NCBI GenBank assembly: GCA_015178975.1
Contig: WHVD01000127.1
Coordinates: 181,245-245,244, forward strand
Length of the DNA: 64,000 nucleotides
Direction of reading: 5' to 3'
Source: Hysterangium stoloniferum
Lineage: Eukaryota; Basidiomycota; Agaricomycetes; Hysterangiales; Hysterangiaceae
Part shown: positions 31,931 through 43,997 of the stretch, in pieces
Layout: every line of letters begins with the position of its first letter
Numbering within the stretch: position 1 is the first letter of the stretch
Position numbers and translations under genes: made by a program
Notes under the pieces: model-generated
What the model saw: the letters and a program-made list of their open reading frames with translations, nothing else
Database searches by the model: none
What the model was told of the DNA's origin: nothing

Positions 31931-34061
31931 ATGGGTAAATCATATCTCACATCTCACTACCTATGCAATATACTCATATTATTGGCTTTTCAGCACCAAA
32001 AAAAGGCCAGAAAATGTCTTTAAATGCTTTCTTGGAAGATACCGGTATGTAAACAGACCACGCAGCTCTCCTTTATTTACGAGACAACCTGGGCAGCACT
32101 TGGTTCATGGGCTGATGAAATGGATTCTTTACCGAATGCTCGTAAGTGCAAATGCGACCCCCCTATCTCGACATCGCTAACTATTATCCTCGATTTTCCA
32201 GCGGCACCCCGCACTGATGAGGAAAGAGCTAGAGATATGGGTCGTTCCGATTTCTCCTCCAGACGTGAGACATTTTTTATATGTATTCTAAAACAAGCCT
32301 AAACGTCTTATGGTACAGCCGATCGTGCTCCTCCCCCACCACGAGAGGATGTTCCGCTTCCCACGGCCCCTCCTTTCACTGCATTCGTGGGCAATCTCGC
32401 ATTTGATATGACTGAGAGTGAACTCGAGGATTTTTTTGCGCCGCACAAGGTGTGATATTTCGTTTCGATCTTGAACTGCTTCACTTATTGGTAATTTCCA
32501 TGGTGGCGCGTTGGTGTTGTGATAGACTGTCTCGGTGAAAATCATCGCGGACAGGGATGGCAAACCAAAAGGGTTTGGATATGTCGAATTTGTGGAACTC
32601 GATGGCCTGAAGGATGCGCTTTCAAAAAGTGGTGCAGTGTGTAGTGACTAGGAACAGGCCCTATACCCTTAGAACTGACAATGTCATCACAGAGTCTCTC
32701 GCACCGCACGGTCCGTGTCAACGTAGCGGAACCACGTATGTTTTAATTTACAAATTCACACCTTTTTTCCATTTCAACTGAAATTGGTCTACAGCAAAAG
32801 AGCGCGAGCGCGGCGGATTCGGCGGTGAAAGAGGTGGAGGATTTGACGACGAGAAATTCTCGGGCAACTGGCGGCGTGAGGGACCCCTTCCCCCTTCCGA
32901 CCCTGCCCCACGTGGCGGCTCGCGTGGCCCCGGCTTTGGATTCCGAGATAGCGGTGCCGGTACGGGAGACGATGAAGGACCTCGCCGTGGTACCCGCTTC
33001 CACCCAAGCGGGGATTCGGAAAGGGAGCGGGAACGAGAGCGGCCTGAGTTGGGGGGCGACTGGCGGTCGAGCCGCGCACCGCCACCTGCTGCTCCTGAAC
33101 GCGAACGCGAAGGGCGCCGTGGCTTCGGAGTGGAAACGAGTGGGGCGGCGGATGTTGAAGAGACATGGTCTAAAGGATCCAAATTCCGTCCGAGTGAGGC
33201 TGCAACCGGGAGTGTTGGACGTAAGTTCGGTGCTGGATTTGAACGAGGCAGTAGTGGCCCGGGAAGCGGCACTGTCACTCCTGTCGGGGAGGAGAACGAT
33301 TGGCGATCGCGTTCACGACCTACTCCGTCTGGAAGGCAAGGAAGTTATGAACGGTCGCGTGTGTACTCTTTTAGTGGTCTTCCCGGAGATTTGAGGTATT
33401 AACGGTGCATTTTTAGCGTCAAACTCGACACCCCCAACACCTCAACTCGTAAGGAAGAAGCTCGAGCTCCTTCCTCGTACAGGCTCCGCCGTCCCGACTC
33501 CCCTCTCGTCACCCTCCCCCATTTCAGCGGGTGCTTCCACATCTGGGTCCAAGGCTAACCCTTTTGGTGCAGCTCGGTATGTGTACATAATACATGTACC
33601 CTCCAACCACTGACCACAAACCCACCCTCAGACCCGTCGACGTGTCCGCCCGCGAGAAGGAAGTGGAAGAAAGGCTTGCAAAAGAACGGGAAGAGACCGC
33701 CGCCGCCGCGCCGCGGCACACAATGTCCCGTGAGACGTCGCGCCAGGCAACGGCTCGCGGTGACCACCCGCCACACCCCCTCTCCCGCGACTCGTCGCGC
33801 CAAGCATCGCATCGCGGTCCCCCGGCGGCAAGGAAATCGTCTACACCGCCTGCTAGTGCGACTGTGAGGCCGGCGTTTAGCTTTGCGAATGCTGCAAAGA
33901 AGGCGGCGGGGGGTGCTGGGGGTGCTGCGCCGGCTCAGAGTCCAGGCCAGAGTCAGAGCCAGGTACCCATCAAGGATGGCATAGCTGTGCCTACACCTGG
34001 GCCGGAGCCTGCAGATACCGTTGAGGAGGTTGCGGAGAATGTTGCGGAGATCACGGTTTAG
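31931..34061 (+). CDS. Translation initiation factor eIF4B-like RNA-binding protein
   Basis: Stimulates eIF4A helicase activity during translation start (family knowledge). The tiny first exon ATGG (31931) splices to give MAPKKGQKMSLNAFLEDT. Later exons give ALGSWADEMDSLPNA, the typical eIF4B N-terminal motif, and APRTDEERARDMGRSDFSSR. The RRM follows: FTAFVGNLAFDMTESELEDF (RNP2-type) and DRDGKPKGFGYVEFVE (RNP1-type), then RTVRVNVAEP. A long Arg/Gly/Asp/Glu-rich region follows (32800-33390), then after an intron TPPTPQLVRKKLELLPRTGS, a KEVEERLAKEREE coiled-coil-like part and a Ser/Ala-rich tail that ends at 34061. Seven or more short introns. Strongly supported by domain order; no lesion seen. 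Confidence 0.87.
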
Positions 34062-34605
34062 ATGTGTTGCTTCCTGCATTGACACTGAACATTTGAACGA
34101 AGGACCGATCTTTTTCTTCTCTCTCTCTCGCATAATCTCCTTATCTTTGGATTCACGGCACTTCGATTATATGGATTATAGTCGCCCCCAAGACCCGATA
34201 TGCCCCTGAATGTTTTAATGCCCCCATCCCTGTCCCCCTTCCCCCACCCTCCCTCTCTCCCTAACAAAAGTTGGTTCATTTCTCAGCTCTGTTTGTTTAT
34301 TCTCGTGTCATTGTTACAGCTTATGCCCATGCGACACCCCGACATGCTCATTCACCAAAAGTTGTACATAATAACTGTGATGTTTGATTGCCATCTCTCC
34401 ATGTCACTCTGTTTCTATTTTGTTTCTGCCTCTCGATTCTCCCAGTTTTTCCAACATACGAGTATCTATTATCCCTAGAACACAGAATTCCAATAGAATA
34501 CGCGTTAATCACGTCGATATACTGTCTCGGGGTCGATATATTTCATTCTTCCTCGACCTGTGCGATTGATTGTCAGTGATATATATCCATGGGAATGTGA
34601 ATAAT
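34062..34605. other. Intergenic between convergent genes
   Basis: T/C-rich, likely the 3' untranslated regions of eIF4B (+) and the cyclophilin (-). Nothing else seen. Confidence 0.5.
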
Positions 34606-35845
34606 CTAGCCTTTATAGTTAATCGCCCCGCTCTCCCTCGCAGCTCGCTCTCTTTCTTCCTTTTCCCTCGCAAGTCTGTCGCGCAGCCGTGCCAACTCGA
34701 CTTTCCTCGCTGCTTCTATCCTCTCATTCTCTTCCCGCTCAAGCCGAGCATCGTACTCTTCCTCAGTTTCCTGTCGGGGAACACCAGGCACCTCTGGTGG
34801 AGATGGAGTTCCCTTATCCTTTTTCTTGGACTTCTTTTTATGCCTGCTCTTACGGGCCCGACCCTTGTCTTCCTCCGACCCGCTCTCATCGCGCTGGTGT
34901 TTCCGTCTCTTGCGCTTAGGCGGACGCTCCTCGCTCCCGGACTCTGATACTGCCACTGAGGGCGAGGGCGACGGCCGGCGTGCAACAGGCGGCTTTCGCC
35001 GTTCGAGCTCACCGCAACTGACAATGACGACGGGCCGCGATGGGCGATCCTTCTCGTCCGTCGGTATCGCGGCTAGTTTCTGGACGACCTCGTCGAACCC
35101 CTTTAATATCCGTCCGAAGACGCAGTGTTTTCCGTCGAGGTGAGGACAGGGTTGGAGGGTGATAAGGAACTGGGAGCCGTTACTGCGGATTGGGAAGAAC
35201 GGTTACGGTACGTCAGGAAAGGCTGGAGGCTAAAATTGGATGATAAGAAGACGTACGTATTGGGACCGCGGTTGGCCATGACTAGCAGCCTGCAACGTAA
35301 GCATAAGGTTCGTGCGCGGGTGAGAGCGAGCTGCTATTACATCGGAGTGTACTTACCCTTCCGAGTCCACCGGCCGTTCCAAGTCTTCGTCCTCAAATGG
35401 CCCACCATAAATCGACTCGCCGCCGAGGCCATTTCGCTTGGTGAAATCTATGAAGAGTGTGAGCACATGAACAGGGCGGCAATGGGGTCGCGACCAACCT
35501 CCGCCTTGAACCATGAAGCCCGCGATCGAGCGGTGAATGATAGAGTTCTTGTAATACAGTGGCAGCTGGGACTTTGCTGACACGCCCTTTTCACCGGTAC
35601 ATAATGCCCGGAAGCTTGTAGAAATTTTAAAATTGAGCGATTATGCTTTATACACTGTGATGAACTGGAGGTGGGGGCTGCTCGTGCTGAACTCACTTTT
35701 CACTTGTTTTTGGTGCGGTGTCGGCGAAGAGCTCGAAGATTACCCTGAAAAGGCGTGAGGTCATTGAATGGAGTGCTAGAGACGATAAATACCTGCCAAC
35801 GGGTGTAGAGTCAATGGCAAAGTCAAAGAAGACACGAGGGTTCAT
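34606..35845 (-). CDS. Cyclophilin-type peptidyl-prolyl isomerase with charged C-terminal tail
   Basis: Catalyses cis-trans isomerisation of Xaa-Pro bonds. Exons from the start at 35845 give [54 protein letters not shown] (catalytic Arg region), [40 protein letters not shown] and [17 protein letters not shown]. After the domain comes a tail with [19 protein letters not shown] and [15 protein letters not shown], then a helical Glu/Arg-rich segment to the stop at 34606. The tail resembles nuclear RS/KR-tailed cyclophilins (CypG-type, spliceosome-linked in the family), so a nuclear role is likely but inferred. All introns are short GT-AG types. Confidence 0.85.
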
Positions 35846-35974
35846 TGAAGTGGGAACCAACGATATAAGAAAGAGACGCGCGCCATCATATATGGATGCA
35901 AGACCGTGACGCCAGGTACTCGATTGCGGTTTTTCCTCTTACCTTCATTCTCCCTGCTTCCTCTCCTTATTTTC

Positions 35975-36771
35975 ATGCGTCAGTTCACTAGTGTTGTCTT
36001 GGGTGGTGAGTGCTCCGGTGATGATGAAACCCTGTTCGAGCATTAATTTATTGTGTTTCAGCTGGTGGTGTAGGAAAGAGTGCACTCACCATGCGGTGGA
36101 TTAACTCGGTCTTTCTTGACCATTACGACCCCACTATCGAGGGTGGGCAGCCTTTTTCCTTATCGTGTCCAGAGTTTACCAACTATCATGTAGATGCTTA
36201 TAGAAGAAATGTCGACATAGACAATGAACTCAGTTGTGTACGTGAAGATCTTTCACACGACACGTTCAACGCGTGTTCAGTGCTCACTCTCTATTGCAGC
36301 TCGAAGTTACCGACACTGCTGGTGCAGAACAATTCACAGCATTAAATGAGTTTTATATCAGGAATGCTCACGGTTTTATTCTAGTCTTCAGGCAAGCACG
36401 CACTGTTCATCTCGATCGACCGCGCATGCTCATTACATTACATTCCCCTCGTTAGCCTCACACAAGAAACATCCCTCAGGGAAGTCGAATCCCTCCGACA
36501 ACAAATATATCGCGTAAAAGGAAAATCTGTGCCCATGGTCGTAGTAGGCACCAAATCCGACCTCACTGCCGAACGCGAAGTGCACCGCTCGCACATACAA
36601 CAACTGAGTCGCACTTGGGGACTCCCGTTCTATGAGACGAGCGCTAAACGCAACTGGCATGTAGACGACGTATTCCACGACCTAGTGCGACAGATGAGGG
36701 TGCAATACCCAGAGAGGCCCCGCAGGGAGGGACGCGATCGCAAAAAGACCCGCGGCTGCATCATCGTGTGA
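35975..36771 (+). CDS. Ras-family small GTPase (Rap/Rsr1-like) with CAAX end
   Basis: Five exons. It starts [10 protein letters not shown] and splices to [14 protein letters not shown] (G1 P-loop GAGGVGKS), then [10 protein letters not shown] (G2 effector region). Next come [34 protein letters not shown] (G3 DTAG) and HGFILVF. Then [37 protein letters not shown] (G4 TKSD) and [15 protein letters not shown] (G5 SAK). The C-terminus CIIV is a CAAX box for prenylation, preceded by a basic stretch, so the protein should be membrane-bound. G4 reads TKSD instead of the NKxD usual in Ras/Rap. Closest in pattern to Ras/Rap/Rsr1 signalling GTPases; exact orthology is not claimed. Confidence 0.87.
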
Positions 36772-37748
36772 GCGGGCCTTCCCTTCATCTAGGCCGCATC
36801 CTCCTCTGTGGTCTCGGGGATACCGACCACCGGCAAACACCGAAGTCGGATACTTCCCACCTCAGCGTCTAGTCTGAATACGCCTCCCACGTCGGTGATG
36901 GACGTTACCCTAAAAATTACGGGTGGACGAGAGGTTTCTGTTGAACTAGGTTCTTCGCGACGTCAAGATATCGTCGTCGTCCCTCTCGCTCTATATTAGA
37001 TCCCCTCGACTCTTGCTCGGCTATATATCGGGACTTTTGTCATCATTCGCCTTCGATATCTCTCTGGGTTTTATGTTGGACCTTTCTCGGCATATTTATC
37101 TCCGCACATATTTCATTTTCCTGTCAGGCCCGTTGTCATTTTCCAAACCATCATTCACTTTTGAGTTCTATTGTTCTCTCCATCTCCCCTTCCTTTTATA
37201 CAAAAAGACATTTGGACAGTGTAGCACAAGGATTATTATCATGCACGGTAGATATGTAAGAGTAGTAAAGTTATTTGCCTACAAAACTGTTTATTTCGGA
37301 TAGAACGTGCTTTCCTTATGCTCCTTGATAGGGACAAAGGGGATGGCACGTATGGATGGATCTAGGTACGGAAGCTGCGTCCCGATAAATTTCTCCTTGT
37401 GATCAATGTAGCTGCCAGAAAGCGGGTGAGGTCCTGAGTAAGATTATTTCACAGCCTAATAGAGATAAATCACGCTAGAGCTGTCCAACAGGAACCAACT
37501 GCAGTGGGTGGTGTCCAACCGCCATTCCATCGCGGAAGTTGACAGATTCCGCACAATACATAGCCGGAATGAAGAAGACTAGATCTAACGATAAACACTA
37601 AGAGATACGAAACGTTCCGAGCGACTGGAATGGCACTAGATAACATGTCATGAGTGCCAAACTGGGAACTTAAAATAAGTGATGATACATGAGAGGACGT
37701 TCAAGTACGATGTTCATATCAATGTTTCAAAACATCCAGGAAGGGTAG
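36772..37748. other. Intergenic region
   Basis: Likely 3' untranslated sequence of the GTPase (T/C-rich, 36980-37200) and of CMC1 on the other strand. No supported gene. Confidence 0.5.
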
Positions 37749-38128
37749 TTATGAAGGTGTAGCACCATTCGCCTCCTTCTGTCGGTGTTCAGAGCGCAGC
37801 CGAACGTATTCTGCTCGTAAAATGTCCATATTTTCCGCATTAGTACTGTTCAGATGTTCAGCATATAACAACCATATCCGCAAGCGGTCTGCTCACTAAT
37901 TCAGCATGCATTTTTGTACTTCTTTGTGCTGGTCGCGGCAGGCCCAGGCAACAGAGATGGTTCGCCCAGTCACACAATCTGCGAAGGCTGACCGAAGATA
38001 TCGAGCCAGATCGTAGTGAAAGTAAAGAGGTTTGGTATACCTTTAACGTAGCTATCGCACTCCTTCAAAGCTCGCGCCTTCGTTGTCTTTAGGAGAGCTT
38101 CCTCTTCACGCCTGGAGAGTGTGTCCAT
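37749..38128 (-). CDS. CMC1: CMC1-like CX9C mitochondrial cytochrome c oxidase assembly protein
   Basis: Small twin-CX9C protein of the mitochondrial intermembrane space, with a role in complex IV assembly (family knowledge). Exon 1 from 38128 reads MDTLSRREEEALLKTTKARA then LKECDSYVK. Splicing to the acceptor at GGTCAG, rather than the GCAG 7 nt later, gives AFADCVTGRTISVAWACR and DQHKEVQKCMLNY. This choice restores a first C-X9-C (CDSYVKAFADC); the second pair is CRDQHKEVQKC. The last exon TNAENMDILRAEYVRLRSEH ends at 37749. About 85 residues, in the family range. An upstream exon cannot be excluded. Confidence 0.8.
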
Positions 38129-38407
38129 GTGGCTGGCCGCAAGAATGAGCTCCGACCACCACCACAAAACCTCCATTTGTCCACTTTCAAAGATAAATCG
38201 AAACCTACTATAATATCTGTCCGAGTTAAACAATACCTTACCTGAGGTCGGAGCTCACGGAGAACACGTACTGACACGTAGGAGACACGTTTCACCCATC
38301 ATTATCTCATTGGCTAACACTACAGCTGGTTGAACAAAATCTGGCCTCAGAAGCAACCACTGCAAGACTGATCTGTGAACGTTTGAGCCCAAGAGTACAC
38401 ATACATC

Positions 38408-39597
38408 ATGGCCTCGAAGGTGGCTCTGGATTCCATCCGATCTTTGACCTTCTATAATGGCGAATTCACGAAAGCACGGCGCACTTCACCTATTCCCCAA
38501 CTCAAGTGCATTGGAAAACCATGCAACGTATTCCAACCGGACGTTGTGAGGTGTATTAATGACGGCGGCCGTGGCCTTGATGTGGAATGGAAGGCATGTG
38601 AACAGATCCATGGGGTTGAGAGATCCAAGAGAGCTAATACACCTCTTCATTCAGTGCGAAGCTGGTAATCAGGCCCTTGGATACGGCCTAGTGTAATACT
38701 TACCATTATCACAGACTTACCCGAGCAACTACGTTTCGGGCGTGTGGAGGTGTCATGTGAGGGCTGGAGCCGTCCTGGAGACCCAACGGTGCTGAAAGGT
38801 ACGACTCAGATTTCCAAAGACAGTAACCGAATATTCATACTGAAGGGAACGTACTGTTCACTATTAGGCTCTTGTGGTCTTGAATACCGACTTCTACGCA
38901 TTCCAAGTGCGTACACTAACAGTGACGATGTCCCAGGTCCCTTTCACCGCTTGATGCGTGAGTATCCGTCCTAGTCTCCTTATCTGATATCATAAATCAT
39001 GATAACCTTCTCCGCACACGAATAGCAAATGATCCCTACGAAGCTATATTCATGTTTGTCTGGGGTCTGGTCCTCCTAGCCGTCTTATACTACTTCCTCA
39101 AATCATGCTTCGGCTCCCGCACCCGAGCTGGTTCCACTACCCCTGCATCGCCGCGTACACGTCCGGGCGGAGACCCAAGAGGCGGATGGTTCGGCTACGG
39201 GAGCGGTCCCAGCGGTGGAGATGCGCCACCGCCGTATACGCCCCCGCCCCGCCACAAGCCCTCCTCGTCGTGGCCTGGTTTTGGGTGGCAGCCTGGATTC
39301 TGGTCTGGCCTGGGACTCGGCACCGTTACCGCGACTCTGTGGAATTCACAACGGCCCAACAACGCGCCGCCTGTCGTCCCACAGCGGTCCATGTGGGATT
39401 GGGAACGGCCCACTCGTTGGTGGGAAACGACGCCGGTCCAGCAAGCAGCCCCAGCAACGACGTCTGATGGTTGGTTTGGTAGCGGCCGTACGGGTACACC
39501 AAGAAGGACGTGGACGAACGAAGACAGAGGGGAAGGGGCGTCAAATTTGGGGAGGATGAGAAGTAGTACGGGATATGGCGGGTCAACTGTACGATGA
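38408..39597 (+). CDS. SARAF-like ER membrane protein (store-operated calcium entry regulator)
   Basis: Four exons. The luminal domain: VALDSIRSLTFYNGEFTKAR, QLKCIGKPCNVFQPDVVRCI, LPEQLRFGRVEVSCEGWSRP and GDPTVLKG, then after an intron SCGLEYRLLRIP. A single transmembrane helix is IFMFVWGLVLLAVLYYFL (39045-39105). A cytosolic Gly/Pro/Trp/Ser-rich tail follows (PPPYTPPPRHKPSSSWPGFG) with GFWSGLGLGTVTATLWN. This order matches SARAF. The chosen ATG (38408) gives no signal peptide, although the family normally has one; an unrecognised upstream exon may supply it. The first intron is assigned with donor GTGAAC, giving WKAYLPEQL; this junction is the least certain. Confidence 0.78.
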
Positions 39598-39832
39598 GAA
39601 AGCTCGTGTTCTTATATGTATCAAAACTTATTTAAACCACTTAACATAACAAGCACAAGGTAATCGACACTGCAGAATATCAGGTGGTATGTATCACGAC
39701 AAAATGTACAGTAACTACTATCACTACAGTCGTCTAATGTTAGTACTTCGTGGCGCCACTGCGAACAAAAATCCTCATGACTTTTAACAACAAAAACAAA
39801 CAAAGACAGACAGATAAAGAAACAAGTATAAG

Positions 39833-41347
39833 TCAAATAGGCTCGCCGCAATTAGGACACTCGTAGGACAACACGTCCTTGTCGCTTTTTGTCTCTTCCG
39901 AAGGTCCGATATCGTTGTCGTCAGCTACATGACCCAGTCCTTCCGCCCAGTCATCAGGAATGTCATCGATTCCCTCCAAAGCATTCTTTAACATGGTGCG
40001 AGCACGTGTTACAGAGCGCACATTCCCCGCCACACCTAGCGCGCCACCGCGTGCAATGGGTTGCCGCGCGACGTGTAACAAAGCCGGTGGGATTAAAGCA
40101 TATGATTTTATCGGTGGCGGTGGCGGTGCAACTGGCTTCTCGTTTTTCTTTAATCGCTTTTTCTTTGGCCCGGGACTGAGACGGGCAGGTGGATCATCCA
40201 TGGACTCCATTCGCTGCAAGAAGTTTTCGGTAGACCTGACAAACCAATTGGCCTTCTCTAAGCATGATGCGTGCCATGCTCGGCGACATTTAGGTCGGGG
40301 GCAAAAGTGCATGATATCAACATCGGGATTGTACAGCTTCTTGCATATTGTGCAGGGTGGAGATGGACGCTAATGTGAAGCAGGCAAGTGAGTACGGTAC
40401 AATGAGGCTGCAGAGTAGCAAATGACATACTGAAAGATGATTTTTTTGCCACTCGTATTCGCACTGTTAGCCAGTCGGCGTAAGTATAGCTTACCCAAGT
40501 TATAAAAATGAACGTACTCGGTAATAAAAGGTGTCATTATCAATTTCTGGTTGATCCAAATTCTGTTCATCGTAGGGGACGACCTTTGCATGACCTGATA
40601 TGTATTTTTTTTTAAGTAAAAATAGCAAAGAGCAGACCGTTTCACTTACCGCAACAAGTTGAAGTGGGAATAAAATCCGCTAGATTAGAGCTTATCCGTT
40701 CAAAATTTCCAAAATGTTTCAGTTTACTAAATGGTTAAAGTAAGTAAGTATACATGCGAATCTCAGTGGCTCACGAACCTACCACCGCCCCTGGCGGATT
40801 TGGGGAGTTCACGAGGGTGGTAGAACCACTTTGCCCTGATCCACACCTAAAAGGAACCTTGCGTAAGAACTAGTCACATGAATATCCATGCTCGTACACT
40901 ATGACTGTCATAAGCTCGAATGGACTTTATTTGGGCTAGCCATAGGTCTTCAGTATCAATGGGTTGATCCGGGTCTTTTCCACTGGGCAAAACTGTGACG
41001 CTATCAAAACAATATGGTCATTGAAGATTATCATCCTAAGCTATGTCTACTCACACTTCATTTACTTTGAATACATGTTCTTTATCATTTTCATCGTGTG
41101 CTATGATGGCAGAAATTCCATTCAAATCTGCGCGCAAACTATTGTTTAACAGTAAATACATACTAATAAAACTGCCATAACGCTTCATTTTATTCCATTC
41201 ATCTGCGGTAGGTGGAGTATCTGAATCGTAATCCGCTTCCCGTTCAAAAGAAATGGAAGAACGATCATCTTGGGGTGATTGGGACGGGTGATCAGCATAT
41301 TCCAAATCTTCACCATTCTCGTTCAGCTGTGAGGGATCCATAGTCAT
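39833..41347 (-). CDS. BAH domain protein with C-terminal PHD-like zinc finger
   Basis: Likely chromatin reader. Start at 41347 (MTMDPSQLNENGEDLEYADH), an acidic N-terminal part, then WNKMKRYGSFISMYLLLNNS. The BAH-like core is spread over short exons: DTEDLWLAQIKSI (about 40940), WFYHPRELPKSARGG (40820), LADFIPTSTCC (40690) and HAKVVPYDEQNLDQPEIDND then TFYYR (40605-40525). The C-terminal exon has CTICKKLYNPDVDIMHFCPR, then CRRAWHASCL, a PHD/RING-like Cys-His array, followed by a basic region (PKKKRLKKNEKP) and a final CPNC pair. Stop at 39833. Similar BAH-PHD proteins are common in Agaricomycetes. Exon ends are approximate. Confidence 0.7.
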
Positions 41348-41874
41348 GATAGTGATTGTGCGAGCTAAATATGTGGTGGTTTCAAAAGTTGGGATTAGGA
41401 GCGCGTGACACGTTCGACGTGTTGTCATATGTGACAACCGTCTCGTAAATCACGTGACATGCACAGGGAGGTTCCGAGTCCACTTTGTTTATCCCAATGT
41501 TCCATTAATTTGCACTGTGCAATAGAAAATTGAAAAACGGAGCTATTATTACAAATTCCTACATGCATTAACGGTCGTTCGGACTCGTTCCCAGTTTCAA
41601 ATGTTCGGAGTGGAGGTCCTACATGTATGCAGTCCTTAGCCGGCACCACTTTCCAAAAAAAGTCGTTAACCATCAACATGCGCCTCTTGAAAACACTTTC
41701 CATAAATAAGTGATTACATAGAAAATGTTGGCGTGTCGATCGCTAGTATTTCAGGTTCTTTAGACTGAGATGTTTGACTATCTCTGTAATGGCGGGTGTC
41801 GGTAACAACCGCAGACTCAGTTTCTCTTTCTTGAGAAAAATATGAATGATAATGAGTCAGATCGAAATTTCCTG
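41348..41874. other. Intergenic region
   Basis: A 92-codon minus-strand open frame (41425-41703) has no recognisable motif and is not called. TGACG/CACGTGAC motifs occur near 41405-41460, upstream of the BAH gene. Confidence 0.45.
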
Positions 41875-43827
41875 TCAAGATCGCTCAGACTGCGCGAAAA
41901 CATCAGGGGTGAATATGCCATTACCGTGAAGTTCATGTGTAAGCACGCTACCAAGCGACGGGTCATCTTGACTTGGAAATTCACATGCGCCATCTTCCCT
42001 AGCAAATTCAGTTGAGCGTTGTTTACCGACGTGAGCGAGGTCAGGTAAGTTTTGCATATCGGCAAGAAAGAGTGGGCGAATATTGCTCCGATAGAGCTGA
42101 TTGCCAGATGGTCTAATTCGATCCATGGGTTTTGTGGCCACTCTCGACGGTCCGCGAACTTCAATGACTGCGCGAGCTGTAGCAATTAGATCTGGCATCA
42201 CTTTTCCCAAGCTTTTCAGCGAAGTAAGAGGCCTGTTGAATTTGGCAATATTTGTGCTGTGGTTGTATCGGGTCTGAACTTTGGGAAATTTATCCCAGGA
42301 AAACCCGTCCAACGGTGGTAATCTATGAGTCGTGCCGCCTGCCTCGGTAGTATTGCAAGTATGCGATTCGGCAGGCGTATTGCATTCCACATTTGCCGTG
42401 AGAGTATTATAGGGGTCTTTTGTCGACTTGTCGCTGTAGTCTGAAGGCATCTGCTTCGTGTTCGGTCTAATGTACCCTCTGATTAGCAAAGGAACGTAAT
42501 GGGGCGAAGTCCAGCAACTCGCGTCTGGCTAGCATATACTGTATCGATGGGGTATTCCAATGGTGAAGCGATGAAACAACGATGATGATCAGCAGGCTTG
42601 AAGTTAAAATGTGTCGGTCTGTGACAACTTCAGTAAATATGGTTAGATGAGATACATAGGGTACACCTTGGCTTGAGCGATTTAGATAGGGATAATTCCG
42701 CCTCGTGTTCATTCCACGAGATGAGTGACAGCGGTCGTGCACGCGGGATTTCAGATACAATTATGTTACTCTCTTTGGAAGGGATAGGTGGATTATAAGC
42801 GGTTATGAACTGGTTATTTGTTCTCCAATGAGATATGGGCATGTATGCAGGTTTAGATGTCATATTTTGCGATAGGGTATGGGCAGAAAAGAAGAAAGAA
42901 GACTTAGGGAAAGTAGCCGAGCGGGATGCCTTGAGGACAGTGGCTTCTTTGCAATTTTGTTTCGAGGTTACTGCAGCAAGGTTTTCAGAAGCGACGAGAT
43001 CTAGAGACCTCGAAAGGTTTGCTGCGGTTGGTGTTTGTCGGCCTTCCGGGTAGGCTTCACGAGCTGCAAGCGACCGGGATCTGACCCGACTTGAATTTTC
43101 TCGCATCTTCTCACATAGAAATGGCTCCTTCTTTCTCGAACGCCTAAATATAGATTCTGAACGTTTTGAAAAGTTGGCAGGTATAAAATGATCTCCTGAT
43201 ATCTCGTCATCGCTACTTCGAGTGATTTGCCAGCGGGCACGCTTTCGACCACGTTTCTTCACAGGCAGCTTAGAAGCAGAGCTCTGTAAGAATGACTCGA
43301 CAGTTACAAAAGGCGTTGAAGTTGGTGAACTTTCTACTTTTTGGCTCGGAGTGGTGAGTGTTGTCGGAGTTGGAGGCTCGAAATCAGCAGCGCAGGGAAT
43401 TGTAGGGGGTGCAAAGGCAAATACTGGAGATGACATCAGACGGATACGAGGCCCTTCCTTTCCTGTAAGACATTTTTTGCAGTTAGGGTTAGAAGTGATC
43501 CACGACGAGCCTTCATAGTCAACATCGGAGGAAATGTCAGTATGTTTGGCCAATTCGGACCATTCAGTAGTTCTTTCAACGTCAATTGGCAAGTCGGGGT
43601 TAGAGAGAGGCTTAGAAGCAGCAGTTAATTCATTAGGAGGGAGAGAATGTGCAGAAGTTAATCTTTCAGCATAGTAACCGAGGCAAGGATCGACAGGGTA
43701 CGCCCGTCTCCTTCGTTTAAGAGTCTAAGGATATTAAATGCTGAACAAGGTTAGTTCATGATGTACTTGTACAGTTGCTTACCACGAACCCAAGATGGCC
43801 TTGTTCCGAGGGTTGGTCAGTAAACAT
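41875..43827 (-). CDS. Hypothetical protein, probably nuclear
   Basis: Not recognised. Three exons: exon 1 from 43827 (MFTDQPSEQGHLGFV), a long exon 2 to about 42665, and exon 3 (joined as LSKSLKPRGYIRPNTKQMPS) to the stop at 41875; about 580 residues. Exon 2 starts TLKRRRRAYPVDPCLGYYAE. It contains a CKKC pair near 43470, a Ser/Thr/Pro-rich stretch and a basic block KKRGRKRARW with SEDDE-like acidic neighbours. The basic blocks look like nuclear localisation signals. No catalytic motif, TM segment or signal peptide. Splice ends are clean GT-AG and the frame is long, so I consider it a real gene; function unknown. Confidence 0.65.
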
Positions 43828-43997
43828 TATGGGAAGATGTGGGTTCGGATTCAAGAGTGAAAATACCCACGTGATCTCTCCGAGTCTTGGTGTTCCCGGG
43901 GAATCAAAAGCGAGTGTGAGGCGTGTCGAACTGGGTCCAGTTTCATTGTTTACAATATTATTTGTACATGAGAAATGATAAAATATTGGTGCAACAA

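Noticed and set aside
42835..43518. Plus-strand open frames antisense to the hypothetical gene
   Set aside because: They overlap a long minus-strand exon with good splice joins and show no motifs of their own.
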